Shown here one piece after another: positions 24,836-34,804 of a stretch of 64,000 bases of DNA; position 1 is the stretch's first letter; each line of letters begins with the position of its first letter. Both the position numbers and the translations under genes were made by a program. The notes under the pieces are model-generated. The model was not told the DNA's origin, did no database searches, and worked only from the letters and a program-made list of their open reading frames with translations. The stretch lies in assembly GCF_003205295.1 (NCBI RefSeq), contig NZ_QJRP01000021.1, forward strand, positions 1 to 64,000. Direction: 5' to 3'. Source of the stretch: Pseudomonas mosselii (GTDB taxonomy: Bacteria > Pseudomonadota > Gammaproteobacteria > Pseudomonadales > Pseudomonadaceae).

Positions 24836-26944
24836 TCATGCGGCCTCGACCTGTACCGGCACGCCATTGAGGGCAGCATTGCCGGAAACGCCATCACGCA
24901 GGTGTTCGTCAGTCAGGTCATTGGCACTCGCCCCCGGCTGCGCAGCGGCCACCTGCAACCGTGCGCCCTGGCGCCCATGGCCGTAACCATGGGGCAGGCT
25001 GACCACCCCCGGCATCATCTCTTCGCTGGCCTGTACCGCCACCTCGATCACCCCGGTGCGTGAGCGGACCCGCACCATCTGGCCGTCCTGCAACTGGCGC
25101 CGGCTCAAGTCGTCCGGGTGCATCAGCAAATGGTGGCGCGGCTTGCCTTTGACCAGCCGATGGTAGTTGTGCATCCACGAATTGTTGCTGCGCACATGGC
25201 GACGGCCGATGAGCAACAGCTGGTCATCCGTGGGCGCGGACACACCGGCGAGGCGCCCAAGATCGTCGAGCAGCACCGCCGGGGCCGCCTCGACCTTGCC
25301 GCTGGCCGTGCGCAGACGTGTCGCCAGGTTGGCCCGCAGGGGGCCGAGGTCGAGGCCATGGGGATACGCGTCGAGCGCCTGGAGCGAAAGCTTCCAGGGT
25401 GAAGCCTCGCCATAGGGCCCCTTGCGCAAGGCGAAGTCGATCATCTGTGCCGGTGGCAGGGTCGCCTTGAGCTCGACCTGCACGCGCTCGGCGAAGGCCT
25501 TGGCCAAGCCCACGAAGATCTCCCAGTCGTGCAGCGCCCCTTCGGGCTTGGGCAGGATCGCCCTGTTGAAGCGGGTGACGTTGCGCACCGCCAGCAGGTT
25601 GAAGGTGGAATCGTAGTGATCGTTTTCCAGCGCCGAGGTCGACGGCAGGATCAGATCGGCATGGCGCGTGGTCTCGTTGATGTACAGGTCAATGCTCAGC
25701 ATGAAGTCGAGACCGGCCAGCGCGTCGTCCAGGCGGCGACCGTTGGGCGTGGACAGCACCGGGTTGCCTGCCACGGTCACCAGCGCCCGCACCTGCCCTT
25801 CGCCCGGTTCGAGGATCTCTTCGGCCAGGGCCGAGACCGGCAGCTCGCCGCCATACTCGGGCAGTCCGGAGACGCGGCTGCGCCACTGGTCGAAATGCCC
25901 GCCGGAAGTGCTGGCGACCAGGTCGACCGCAGGCGCCGTGCACAGGGCGCCGCCCTCGCGATCGAGATTGCCGGTGACCAGGTTGATCAATTGCACCAGC
26001 CAGTGGCACAGCGAACCGAAGGCCTGGGTCGATACGCCCATCCGGCCATAGCACACCGCCTTGTCGGCAGCGGCGAAATCTCGCGCCAACTGGCGGATCG
26101 CCTCCGCCGGGATACCGCACAGCGCGCTCATGGCGGACGCATCGAACGGCAGGATGGCTTCGCGCACCTGTTCCAGCCCCGCGACCGGCAGATGCGAGCC
26201 CCGGGCCAGGTTCTCGCTGAACAGCGTATGCAGCAGGCCACACAACAGCGCCGCGTCACCACCGGGGCGAATGAACAGGTGCTGGTCGGCCAGCGCCGCC
26301 GTCTCGCTGCGCCGCGGATCCACCACCACCAACTGCCCACCCCTGGCCTTGAGCGCCTTGAGGCGCTTTTCCACGTCCGGCACGGTCATGATGCTGCCAT
26401 TGGACGCCACGGGATTGCCGCCCAGGATCAGCATGAACTGGGTCTGGTCGATGTCCGGAATAGGCAGCAACAGGCCATGGCCATACATCAGGTGGCTGGT
26501 CAGGTGCTGCGGCAACTGGTCCACCGAGGTAGCGGAGAAGCGATTGCGCGTCTTGAGCAGGCCGAGGAAGTAGTTGCTGTGGGTCATCAGCCCATAGTTG
26601 TGCACGCTGGGGTTGCCCTGGTACACGGCCACCGCGTTGCGCCCGTGGGCCTGCTGGATTGCCCACAGCCGCTGCGCTGCCAGGGCGAAGGCTTCGTCCC
26701 AACTGATCGGCAACCACTGGTCACCGATGCGTCGATGAGGCTGGCGCAGGCGGTCGGGGTCATCCTGGATGTCCTGCAGGGCGACCGCCTTGGGGCAGAC
26801 ATGGCCGCGGCTGAACGGATCCTGCGGGTCGCCCTTGATCGAGCTGATCCGCGCCGCCCCCTCGGCTTCGTGGGTGACTTCGATGTTCAGGCCGCAGATG
26901 GCCTCGCACAGGTGACAGGCTCGGTGATGCAGGGTCTTGGTCAT
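24836..26944 (-). CDS. molybdopterin-dependent oxidoreductase
   Basis: 702 residues. N-terminal [4Fe-4S] ligands CHLCEAIC and GHVCPKA (residues 10-17 and about 49), then DMSO-reductase-family core segments (LILGGNPVASNGSI, GGQLVVVDPRR, NLVTGNLDREGGAL). The C-terminal bis-MGD binding domain shows LLMHPDDLSRRQLQDGQMVRVRS. No Tat signal is visible, so it is likely a cytoplasmic formate-dehydrogenase/assimilatory-type enzyme; the substrate is not readable. No partner subunits or cofactor genes are adjacent. Confidence 0.85.
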   Translation of the reverse strand: MTKTLHHRACHLCEAICGLNIEVTHEAEGAARISSIKGDPQDPFSRGHVCPKAVALQDIQDDPDRLRQPHRRIGDQWLPISWDEAFALAAQRLWAIQQAHGRNAVAVYQGNPSVHNYGLMTHSNYFLGLLKTRNRFSATSVDQLPQHLTSHLMYGHGLLLPIPDIDQTQFMLILGGNPVASNGSIMTVPDVEKRLKALKARGGQLVVVDPRRSETAALADQHLFIRPGGDAALLCGLLHTLFSENLARGSHLPVAGLEQVREAILPFDASAMSALCGIPAEAIRQLARDFAAADKAVCYGRMGVSTQAFGSLCHWLVQLINLVTGNLDREGGALCTAPAVDLVASTSGGHFDQWRSRVSGLPEYGGELPVSALAEEILEPGEGQVRALVTVAGNPVLSTPNGRRLDDALAGLDFMLSIDLYINETTRHADLILPSTSALENDHYDSTFNLLAVRNVTRFNRAILPKPEGALHDWEIFVGLAKAFAERVQVELKATLPPAQMIDFALRKGPYGEASPWKLSLQALDAYPHGLDLGPLRANLATRLRTASGKVEAAPAVLLDDLGRLAGVSAPTDDQLLLIGRRHVRSNNSWMHNYHRLVKGKPRHHLLMHPDDLSRRQLQDGQMVRVRSRTGVIEVAVQASEEMMPGVVSLPHGYGHGRQGARLQVAAAQPGASANDLTDEHLRDGVSGNAALNGVPVQVEAA

Positions 26945-27166
26945 GGCCGCCTCTGCCTTGTTATTGTCGAGATTCGACTATGCGCCCGCCGACGGGGGCT
27001 CGCCAGCGAGGTTCGCGACGTGAATCGCACGACATCAGGCGGGCGATTCGCGACAACGGGTTTGCCAAATGCGCTCCGAGCCGTGTACAACCGCTGTAGC
27101 AAATAAAAAACAGCTAGCCGGCAAGGGCTTACGACACCCTTTGACACAGTGGCGCTGTTTCCCCTC

Positions 27167-27195
27167 TTGGTTTTAGGCGACATTTAATTATAGTA
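27167..27195 (+). promoter_or_regulatory. candidate argF promoter
   Basis: TTGGTT, 17 bases, TATAGT, placing the start about 105 bases before the argF ATG. The wider 26945-27308 spacer (364 bases) is otherwise gene-free; an ArgR site would be expected but I do not see a convincing one. Confidence 0.4.
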
Positions 27196-27308
27196 TTGCG
27201 CCTCCCCCTATTCCGTCCGCCCCGTGCGGCTTACGCCGCAGGTCACCCCCGTTGTCAACAAAACCCATACGGTCGACCTGCAGAACGTTGCAGATAAGGT
27301 AGTCAATC

Positions 27309-28225
27309 ATGAGCGCAAGGCACTTTCTCTCCCTGATGGATTTCACCGCTGACGAATTGCTCGGCGTGATCCGTCGAGGCATCGAGCTGAAGGACCTGCG
27401 CAAACGAGGCGTGCTGTTCGAGCCACTGAAGAATCGCGTGCTGGGCATGATCTTCGAGAAATCCTCGACCCGCACCCGGGTGTCCTTCGAGGCCGGCATG
27501 ATCCAGCTTGGCGGCCAGGCGATCTTCCTGTCGCCGCGCGACACCCAGCTAGGCCGCGGCGAGCCGATCGCCGACAGCGCCATCGTGCTGTCGAGCATGG
27601 TCGACGCGGTGATGATCCGCACCCACGCCCACAGCACACTCACCGAGTTCGCCGCCAACTCGAAGGTGCCAGTCATCAACGGCCTGTCCGACGAGTCGCA
27701 CCCCTGCCAGCTGCTGGCCGACATGCAGACCTTCTTCGAGCACCGTGGCTCGATCCAGGGCAAGACCGTGGCCTGGGTCGGCGACGGCTTCAACATGTGC
27801 AACTCCTATATCGAAGCTGCCGTGCAGTTCGATTTCCAACTACGCATCACTTGCCCTGAAGGCTACGAGCCTGATCAACGCTTCCTGGCAATGGGCGGTG
27901 ACCGTGTGCAGATCATCCGTGATCCGAAGCAAGCCGTGCGCGGCGCCCACCTGGTGACCACGGATGTCTGGACTTCCATGGGCCAGGAAGAGGAAACTGC
28001 ACGGCGCCTGGCGCATTTCGCGCCTTACCAGGTCACCCGCGAACTGCTCGACCTGGCGGCACCCGATGCCCTGTTCATGCATTGCCTGCCCGCCCACCGT
28101 GGCGAGGAAATCAGCCAGGACCTGCTCGACGACCCCCGTTCGGTCGCCTGGGACGAAGCTGAAAACCGCCTGCATGCGCAAAAGGCCCTTCTGGAATTCC
28201 TTGTAGAACCGGCTTACCACCACGC

Positions 28226-28229
<4 letters not shown>
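27309..28229 (+). CDS. argF: ornithine carbamoyltransferase
   Basis: 306 residues. Carbamoyl-phosphate loop SSTRTRVSFEAG (about residues 46-57), TQLGRGEP, ornithine-binding LSDESHPCQ and catalytic HCLPAHRGEE. Makes citrulline for arginine synthesis. The ABC ATPase gene starts inside its stop codon (ATGA at 28226), so the two are in one operon. Confidence 0.96.
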
Positions 28230-29335
<1,106 letters not shown>

Positions 29336-29410
29336 TGAATCTGTTCTGACACCCCCTGTAGGAGATTGCCCGGCCCTTTGGGCTGCGTTGTCGCGCTGGG
29401 AACCGTCCCC

Positions 29411-29526
29411 TGTGGGAGCGGCCTTGCGTCGCGAAAGGGCTGCGCAGCAGCCCCCAGCAATCTCGATTGCGGCTCGGAATCTGGGGCCGCTGCGCGCCCC
29501 TTTCGCGACGCAAGGCCGCTCCCACA
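29411..29526. repeat. inverted pair of 29-nt REP-like units (variant)
   Basis: Arms at 29411-29439 (tgtgggagcggccttgcgtc...) and 29498-29526 are exact 29-base reverse complements enclosing 58 bases with an inner dyad. The unit differs from the 24188/58315 unit at three positions. It lies between the ABC gene and the PhzF-like gene. Confidence 0.9.
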
Positions 29527-29582
29527 GAGGGACAGTTCCCTGCTCGACAAGGCTGGGCGATCTCCAGCAAGAACCTGACAGC

Positions 29583-30362
29583 TCACAACATCAGCGTGCC
29601 ACTGGCCACGCGCCGAGCCATCCCGCCGATCTTCACCCGCTCCCCTTCCAGACGACAGAACAGCTCACCGCCCCGGGCCGAGCACTGGAAGGCATGCAGT
29701 TCGTGTTTGCCCAGGCGCGCCGCCCAGTACGGAATCAGCGAGCAATGGGTGGAGCCGGTGACCGGGTCTTCCGGGATGCCGATGCCCGGAGCGAAAAAGC
29801 GCGACACAAAGTCATACCGCTCGCCCGGCGCGCTCACGATCACCCCCGGCCCCGACAGACGAGCCAGCGCCGCCATGTCCGGCGCGCAATCGCGTACTGC
29901 TCGCTCCGACCCGAGCACCACGAACAGCTGGCGGGTCTGGTAGACCTCGCGTACCTCGCACCCCAGCGCTTCGGCCACCGCCACTGGCTCGGTCAGCGGC
30001 TGCGGGTCGAAACGCGGGAAGTCCAACCACAGGCGGCCATTCTCACGGCTGACGCTCAGCAAGCCCGAACGGCTCTGGAACTCCAGGCGCGGCGACTGCT
30101 CACCGTAGACGTCGAACAGGACATGGGCGCTGGCAAGGGTGGCGTGGCCGCACAGGGGGACTTCGGTACTCGGGGTGAACCAGCGGATCCGATAGCCATC
30201 ATCCTCGGCCACCACGAACGCGGTTTCGGCGAGGTTGTGTTCGGCGGCCACCTGCTGCATCAGGCCATCGTCGAGCCACTGCTCCAGGTGGTAGACCATG
30301 GCCGGGTTGCCGGCGAAGGGGCGGTCACTGAAGGCGTCCACCTGATGAAAATGCAACTGCAT
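29583..30362 (-). CDS. PhzF-family epimerase/isomerase-like protein
   Basis: 259 residues from ATG 30362 (AGGAG 7 nt upstream). The two-half PhzF fold is evident: FAGNPAMVY (17-24), catalytic Glu46 in HNLAETAFV, PLCGHATLAS in the first half, and FFAPGIGIPEDPVTGSTHC in the second. Homologues isomerise or epimerise unusual amino acids and DHHA in phenazine synthesis; most Pseudomonas copies, like this one, are housekeeping proteins of unknown substrate. Convergent with the ABC gene. Confidence 0.9.
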   Translation of the reverse strand: MQLHFHQVDAFSDRPFAGNPAMVYHLEQWLDDGLMQQVAAEHNLAETAFVVAEDDGYRIRWFTPSTEVPLCGHATLASAHVLFDVYGEQSPRLEFQSRSGLLSVSRENGRLWLDFPRFDPQPLTEPVAVAEALGCEVREVYQTRQLFVVLGSERAVRDCAPDMAALARLSGPGVIVSAPGERYDFVSRFFAPGIGIPEDPVTGSTHCSLIPYWAARLGKHELHAFQCSARGGELFCRLEGERVKIGGMARRVASGTLML

Positions 30363-30461
30363 GCCACGACTCCTGTATCTGGCGGGAAAGGCCACGAGCA
30401 TGCGGCATGCCGCCAAGGCCCGACAGTGACAGAGTCATGGAACTTCCATCAGTACAGATGA

Positions 30462-30932
30462 TCAGCCGCGACCGATCTCGGCGAACTGTGCCTGAGTATG
30501 GGTGGCCAGCACCGTGGCGGCCAGTTCCACTTCCAACCCACGGCGGCCAGCACTCACATGAATCGTTTCATGTTGTTGCGCGGATTGATCGATAAAAGTG
30601 CGCAGGCGCTTCTTCTGTCCCAGCGGGCTGATGCCCCCAACCAGGTAACCCGTGGCGCGCTGGGCGGCCTGCGGATCGGCCATCTCGCACTTTTTTACCC
30701 CCGCCGCATGGGCCAGTGCCTTCAGGTCGAGGGTCCCGACCACCGGCACCACGGCCACCAGCAGTTCGCCCTTTTCGCTGCTGGCGAGCAGGGTCTTGAA
30801 CACCCGTAGCGGGTCCAGGCCCAGCTTTTCCGCCGCCTCCAGCCCATACGAGGCAGTTTTCGGATCATGTTCGTAACTGTGCACGCGGTGCTCGGCGCGC
30901 GCCTTCTTCAAGAGGTCCAGGGCGGGGGTCAT
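30462..30932 (-). CDS. ybaK: Cys-tRNA(Pro) deacylase
   Basis: 156 residues from ATG 30932; the adjacent TTG at 30935 is less likely. YbaK/ProX editing fold with RVFKTLLA, LVAVVPVVGTLDLKALA, GYLVGGISPLGQKKRL and GRRGLEVELA. Removes Cys (and Ala) mischarged on tRNA-Pro and other tRNAs. Probably transcribed with the PhzF-like gene downstream (100 bases). Confidence 0.93.
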   Translation of the reverse strand: MTPALDLLKKARAEHRVHSYEHDPKTASYGLEAAEKLGLDPLRVFKTLLASSEKGELLVAVVPVVGTLDLKALAHAAGVKKCEMADPQAAQRATGYLVGGISPLGQKKRLRTFIDQSAQQHETIHVSAGRRGLEVELAATVLATHTQAQFAEIGRG

Positions 30933-31062
30933 CAACGGCTCCAGTCGATCACAAGTCGCCCGGTACTTTAGGGCAATTCCAGCGGTGCAGCCAGCGCAGG
31001 TCCCAGGCTAGAGCAGCGGCCATGGATTCACGACCCGGCGTACCAGTCAGATTGTGGCCAAG

Positions 31063-31121
31063 CGTTCATTTTCGACCTTTGACATCAGCGTTTCTTGTCT
31101 ATATTTTTTCGTTTATGAATA
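31063..31121 (+). promoter_or_regulatory. glpF promoter with two GlpR-like boxes
   Basis: Box 1 CGTTCATTTTCGA (31063-31075) and inverted box 2 TCGTTTATGAATA (31109-31121) match the motif TGTTCRTWTTCGA repeated in front of glpD. Between them TTGACA (31079-31084) and TATTTT (31102-31107) with 17-base spacing form a promoter. GlpR bound to both boxes would cover it. Glycerol-3-phosphate is the expected inducer. Confidence 0.6.
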
Positions 31122-31125
31122 AATG

Positions 31126-31144
31126 GTGCACCTATAAGGTGCAC
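31126..31144. promoter_or_regulatory. perfect 8-bp palindrome in the glpF leader
   Basis: GTGCACCT-ata-AGGTGCAC lies just past the presumed start site of glpF and about 95 bases before its ATG. It could be a second operator or an RNA hairpin in the leader. Confidence 0.45.
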
Positions 31145-31238
31145 TTCCTGTACCTGCCCGGCGTCAATGGGGATCGACTCCGGGCTTTTTTGCTGTCGAG
31201 CGCCCAGCGCCTCACAACAACAAGAACCGAGGTCACAC

Positions 31239-32090
31239 ATGACAACTGCTCTACGCGAACCAACGCTATCCGCGCAATGCCTGGCCGAGTTTCTCGGCAC
31301 CGCCCTGCTCATCTTCTTCGGCACCGGTTGTGTCGCCGCGCTCAAGGTCGCCGGCGCCAGCTTCGGCCTGTGGGAGATCAGCATCATCTGGGGGGTCGGC
31401 GTAAGCATGGCGATCTACCTGACCGCCGGCGTTTCCGGCGCGCACCTGAACCCGGCGGTCAGCATCGCCCTGGCCGTGTTCGCCGGTTTCGACAAGCGCA
31501 AGCTGCCGTTCTACATGCTGGCTCAGGTGTGCGGCGCGTTCTGCGGCGCGGCCCTGGTGTACTTCCTCTACAGCAACCTGTTCTTCGATTTCGAACAAAG
31601 CCACGCCATGGTGCGCGGCAGCCAGGCCAGCCTGGAGCTGGCCTCGGTGTTCTCCACCTACCCGCACCCGGCGTTGTCCACCGGCCAGGCCTTCCTGGTC
31701 GAAGTGATCATCACCGCCATCCTGATGGCCGTGATCATGGCTCTGACCGACGACAACAACGGTCTGCCACGGGGCGCCACCGCCCCGCTGCTGATCGGCC
31801 TGCTGATCGCAGTGATCGGCAGCGCCATGGGTCCGCTGACCGGCTTCGCGATGAACCCGGCGCGGGATTTCGGGCCTAAACTGATGACCTTCCTGGCCGG
31901 CTGGGGCGAAGTCGCCTTCACCGGCGGGCGCGATATTCCGTATTTCCTGGTGCCGGTGTTCGCGCCGATCCTCGGTGCCAGCCTGGGCGCGGCCCTGTAC
32001 CGTGGGCTGATCGCCCGCAACTTGCCGACCACCCAGGCCGCCGCCCAACAGTCAGACGATAATCCTCAGGGCGATACCCAGGTTTCCTGA
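31239..32090 (+). CDS. glpF: glycerol facilitator (aquaglyceroporin)
   Basis: 283 residues from ATG 31239 (AACCGAGG site upstream); an in-frame extension from 31167 is rejected. Six membrane helices and two pore half-helices with NPA motifs (HLNPAVSIAL and FAMNPARDFG). The Asp after the second NPAR is the glycerol-type marker. Passive glycerol uptake, first gene of glpFKR. Confidence 0.96.
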   Translation: MTTALREPTLSAQCLAEFLGTALLIFFGTGCVAALKVAGASFGLWEISIIWGVGVSMAIYLTAGVSGAHLNPAVSIALAVFAGFDKRKLPFYMLAQVCGAFCGAALVYFLYSNLFFDFEQSHAMVRGSQASLELASVFSTYPHPALSTGQAFLVEVIITAILMAVIMALTDDNNGLPRGATAPLLIGLLIAVIGSAMGPLTGFAMNPARDFGPKLMTFLAGWGEVAFTGGRDIPYFLVPVFAPILGASLGAALYRGLIARNLPTTQAAAQQSDDNPQGDTQVS

Positions 32091-32169
32091 TACCCGCGCC
32101 GGGCCCGGGCCGCAAGGCCGGCGCCCGCCACGCCCTGACCTACTCCCATATTCGTGCAAGGCCACCGAC

Positions 32170-33669
32170 ATGACCGATACCCTGGACAAGAACTACATCA
32201 TCGCCCTGGACCAGGGCACCACCAGTTCGCGCGCCATCATCTTCGATCGCGACGCCAACGTGGTGGGCACCTCGCAACGTGAATTCGCCCAGCACTACCC
32301 ACAGGCGGGCTGGGTCGAACATGACCCGATGGAAATCTTCGCCACCCAGAGCGCGACCATGGTCGAGGCCCTGGCCCAGGCCGGCATCAGCCACGCCCAG
32401 GTTGCCGCCATCGGCATCACCAACCAACGCGAGACCACCGTCGTCTGGGACAAGGAAACCGGCCGCCCGGTTTACAACGCCATTGTCTGGCAGTGCCGCC
32501 GCAGCACCGACATCTGCGCCCAGCTCAAACGCGACGGCCATGAGCAGTACATCCGCGAGGCCACCGGCCTGGTCACCGACCCGTACTTCTCCGGCACCAA
32601 GCTCAAGTGGATCCTCGACAATGTCGAAGGCGCCCGCGAACGCGCCGAACGTGGCGAGCTATTGTTCGGCACCATCGATACCTGGCTGATCTGGAAATTC
32701 TCCGGCGGCAAGGTGCATGTCACCGACTACACCAACGCTTCGCGTACGCTGATGTTCAACATCCATACGCTGCAGTGGGACGAGAAGCTGCTCGATATCC
32801 TCGGCATTCCACGGCAGATGCTGCCTGAAGTGCGCCCATCGTCCGAAGTCTATGGCAAGACCAAGAGCGGCATCGATATCGCCGGTATCGCCGGCGACCA
32901 GCAGTCGGCGCTGTTCGGCCAGATGTGCGTGGAACCGGGCCAGGCCAAGAACACCTATGGCACCGGTTGCTTCCTGCTGATGAACACCGGCGACAAGGCG
33001 GTCCAGTCGTCCCACGGCCTGCTCACCACCATCGCCTGCGGCCCCCGCGGCGAGGTGGCTTACGCCCTCGAAGGCGCGGTATTCAACGGTGGCTCCACCG
33101 TGCAGTGGCTGCGCGACGAACTGAAGATCGTCAACGACGCCTACGACACCGAGTACTTCGCCAGCAAGGTCAAGGACAGCAATGGCGTCTACCTGGTACC
33201 GGCTTTCACCGGCCTGGGCGCGCCGTACTGGGACCCGTACGCCCGCGGCGCGCTGTTCGGCCTGACCCGTGGCGTCAAGGTCGATCACATCATCCGCGCC
33301 GCCCTCGAGTCGATCGCCTACCAGACCCGCGACGTGCTCGACGCCATGCAGCAGGACTGCGGCCAGCGGCTGTCCGAGCTGCGCGTGGACGGTGGCGCGG
33401 TGGCCAACAACTTCCTCATGCAGTTCCAGGCCGACATTCTTGGCACCTGCGTCGAGCGCCCGAAAATGCGCGAGACCACGGCGCTGGGCGCGGCCTACCT
33501 GGCGGGCCTGGCCTGCGGTTTCTGGAGCGGCCTGGACGAGCTGCGCGACAAGGCGATCATCGAGCGCGAGTTCAGCCCGCAACTGGATGAAGCGGCGAAA
33601 GAGAAGCTGTACAAGGGCTGGCGCAAGGCTGTCGATCGCACCCGCGACTGGGAAGATCACGACGCCTGA
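32170..33669 (+). CDS. glpK: glycerol kinase
   Basis: 499 residues. FGGY family: phosphate-1 loop YIIALDQGTTSSRAI, TNQRETTVVWDKETG, GIAGDQQSALFGQ, adenosine motif LGAAYLAGLACGFW. Phosphorylates glycerol entering through GlpF, producing glycerol-3-phosphate for GlpD and the GlpR inducer. Confidence 0.97.
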   Translation: MTDTLDKNYIIALDQGTTSSRAIIFDRDANVVGTSQREFAQHYPQAGWVEHDPMEIFATQSATMVEALAQAGISHAQVAAIGITNQRETTVVWDKETGRPVYNAIVWQCRRSTDICAQLKRDGHEQYIREATGLVTDPYFSGTKLKWILDNVEGARERAERGELLFGTIDTWLIWKFSGGKVHVTDYTNASRTLMFNIHTLQWDEKLLDILGIPRQMLPEVRPSSEVYGKTKSGIDIAGIAGDQQSALFGQMCVEPGQAKNTYGTGCFLLMNTGDKAVQSSHGLLTTIACGPRGEVAYALEGAVFNGGSTVQWLRDELKIVNDAYDTEYFASKVKDSNGVYLVPAFTGLGAPYWDPYARGALFGLTRGVKVDHIIRAALESIAYQTRDVLDAMQQDCGQRLSELRVDGGAVANNFLMQFQADILGTCVERPKMRETTALGAAYLAGLACGFWSGLDELRDKAIIEREFSPQLDEAAKEKLYKGWRKAVDRTRDWEDHDA

Positions 33670-33681
33670 TTCAGGATGGCC

Positions 33682-33700
33682 GGGGCTGCTGCGCAGCCCC
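33682..33700 (+). terminator. hairpin after glpK
   Basis: GGGGCTGC-tgc-GCAGCCCC 13 bases after the stop, no T-run; may slow but not fully stop transcription into glpR. Confidence 0.45.
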
Positions 33701-33782
33701 AGTTGACCAAAGGGCTACTGGTCGTCCTCCCCTTCCTGCGGCATCATTGCAGAATTTGTCCGGCAGCCCCAAAGGACCGCCC

Positions 33783-34538
33783 ATGAATCTGCCCCCACGC
33801 CAACAACAAATCCTCGAGCTCGTCCGCGAACGCGGCTACGTCAGCATCGAGGAGATGGCGCAGCTGTTCGTCGTCACCCCGCAGACCATCCGCCGCGATA
33901 TCAACCAGCTCGCCGAGGCCAACCTGCTGCGCCGTTATCACGGTGGCGCGGCCTACGACTCGAGCATCGAGAACACCGCCTACGCCATGCGCGCCGACCA
34001 GATGCGCGACGAGAAGCAACGCATCGCCGAAGCCGTGGCCCGGCAGATTCCCGACCACGCCTCGCTGTTCATCAACATTGGCACCACCACCGAGTCCATC
34101 GCCCGCGCCCTGCTCAACCACAACCACCTGAAGGTCATCACCAACAACCTGCACGTGGCGGCGATCCTGGCGGCCAAGGACGACTTCGAGGTGCTGGTGG
34201 CCGGCGGCACGGTCCGGCGCGACGGCGGCGTGGTGGGCCAGGCGAGCGTAGACTTCATCAACCAGTTCAAGGTCGATTTCGCCGTGGTCGGCATCAGCGG
34301 TATCGACGAGGACGGCAGCCTGCTGGACTTCGACTACCAGGAAGTACGGGTATCCCAGGCGATCATCACCAACGCCCGCCAGGTGCTGCTGGCGGCGGAC
34401 TCAAGCAAGTTCGGCCGCAATGCCATGGTCCGCCTCGGATCGATCAGCCTGATCGACTGCCTGGTGACGGATCAGGCCCCCTCTCCTGCCCTGACTCAAT
34501 TGCTCAACCAGCACAAGATTCGTCTCGAGGTGGTTTGA
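33783..34538 (+). CDS. glpR: DeoR-family glycerol-3-phosphate regulon repressor
   Basis: 251 residues from ATG 33783 (MNLPPRQQQILELVRERGYV). The N-terminal DeoR helix-turn-helix (ATPQTIRRDINQLAEANLLRRYHGGA-type, about 18-58) is complete, followed by a sugar-phosphate isomerase-like sensor domain (FINIGTTTESIA, VLVAGGTVRRDGGVVG, VVGISGIDEDGSLLDFD). Represses glpF and glpD until glycerol-3-phosphate binds; putative boxes are seen before both. Confidence 0.93.
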   Translation: MNLPPRQQQILELVRERGYVSIEEMAQLFVVTPQTIRRDINQLAEANLLRRYHGGAAYDSSIENTAYAMRADQMRDEKQRIAEAVARQIPDHASLFINIGTTTESIARALLNHNHLKVITNNLHVAAILAAKDDFEVLVAGGTVRRDGGVVGQASVDFINQFKVDFAVVGISGIDEDGSLLDFDYQEVRVSQAIITNARQVLLAADSSKFGRNAMVRLGSISLIDCLVTDQAPSPALTQLLNQHKIRLEVV

Positions 34539-34590
34539 AGCAAAGGGCATGGGGGGCGAAGGGCGCAGGCTTCAGCCCTTGTAGTGCCTG

Positions 34591-34626
34591 TGAGATCGAG
34601 CGCCGCGCGGGTGACGCTCGATCTCA
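34591..34626. repeat. perfect 12-bp inverted repeat (gagatcgagcg family)
   Basis: TGAGATCGAGCG and its exact complement around a 12-base GC-rich centre. Same outer sequence as the imperfect dyad at 6738-6771. Confidence 0.7.
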
Positions 34627-34670
34627 ACCCCCCTGAAAATCTTCAACCGTTCCCCCCACTTTTTCACAAA

Positions 34671-34777
34671 TGTTCATTTACCTGTCATCCGATCAGTTTT
34701 TTCTATAAAGACTGACTGGCAGCCGCCTGTTCATTGCGCTAGTATTTTCGAAAACGAACATCAATGTTCATATTCGA
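34671..34777 (+). promoter_or_regulatory. glpD control region with four GlpR-like boxes
   Basis: TGTTCATTTAC (34671-34681), TGTTCATTGCG (34728-34738), inverted TCGAAAACGAACA (34748-34760) and TGTTCATATTCGA (34765-34777). The last two face each other across 4 bases as a 30-base palindrome (11 of 13 positions) that ends 14 bases before the glpD Shine-Dalgarno. TATAAA at 34704-34709 may be the -10. Confidence 0.65.
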
Positions 34778-34804
34778 TGTGAACAGCCTCAGGAGGCCTT
34801 GCCC

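Noticed and set aside
25529..27106. 525-codon plus-strand frame
   Set aside because: Antisense to the molybdopterin oxidoreductase, whose Cys motifs and MGD segments are clear; no family content on this strand. High-GC codon bias creates such shadows.
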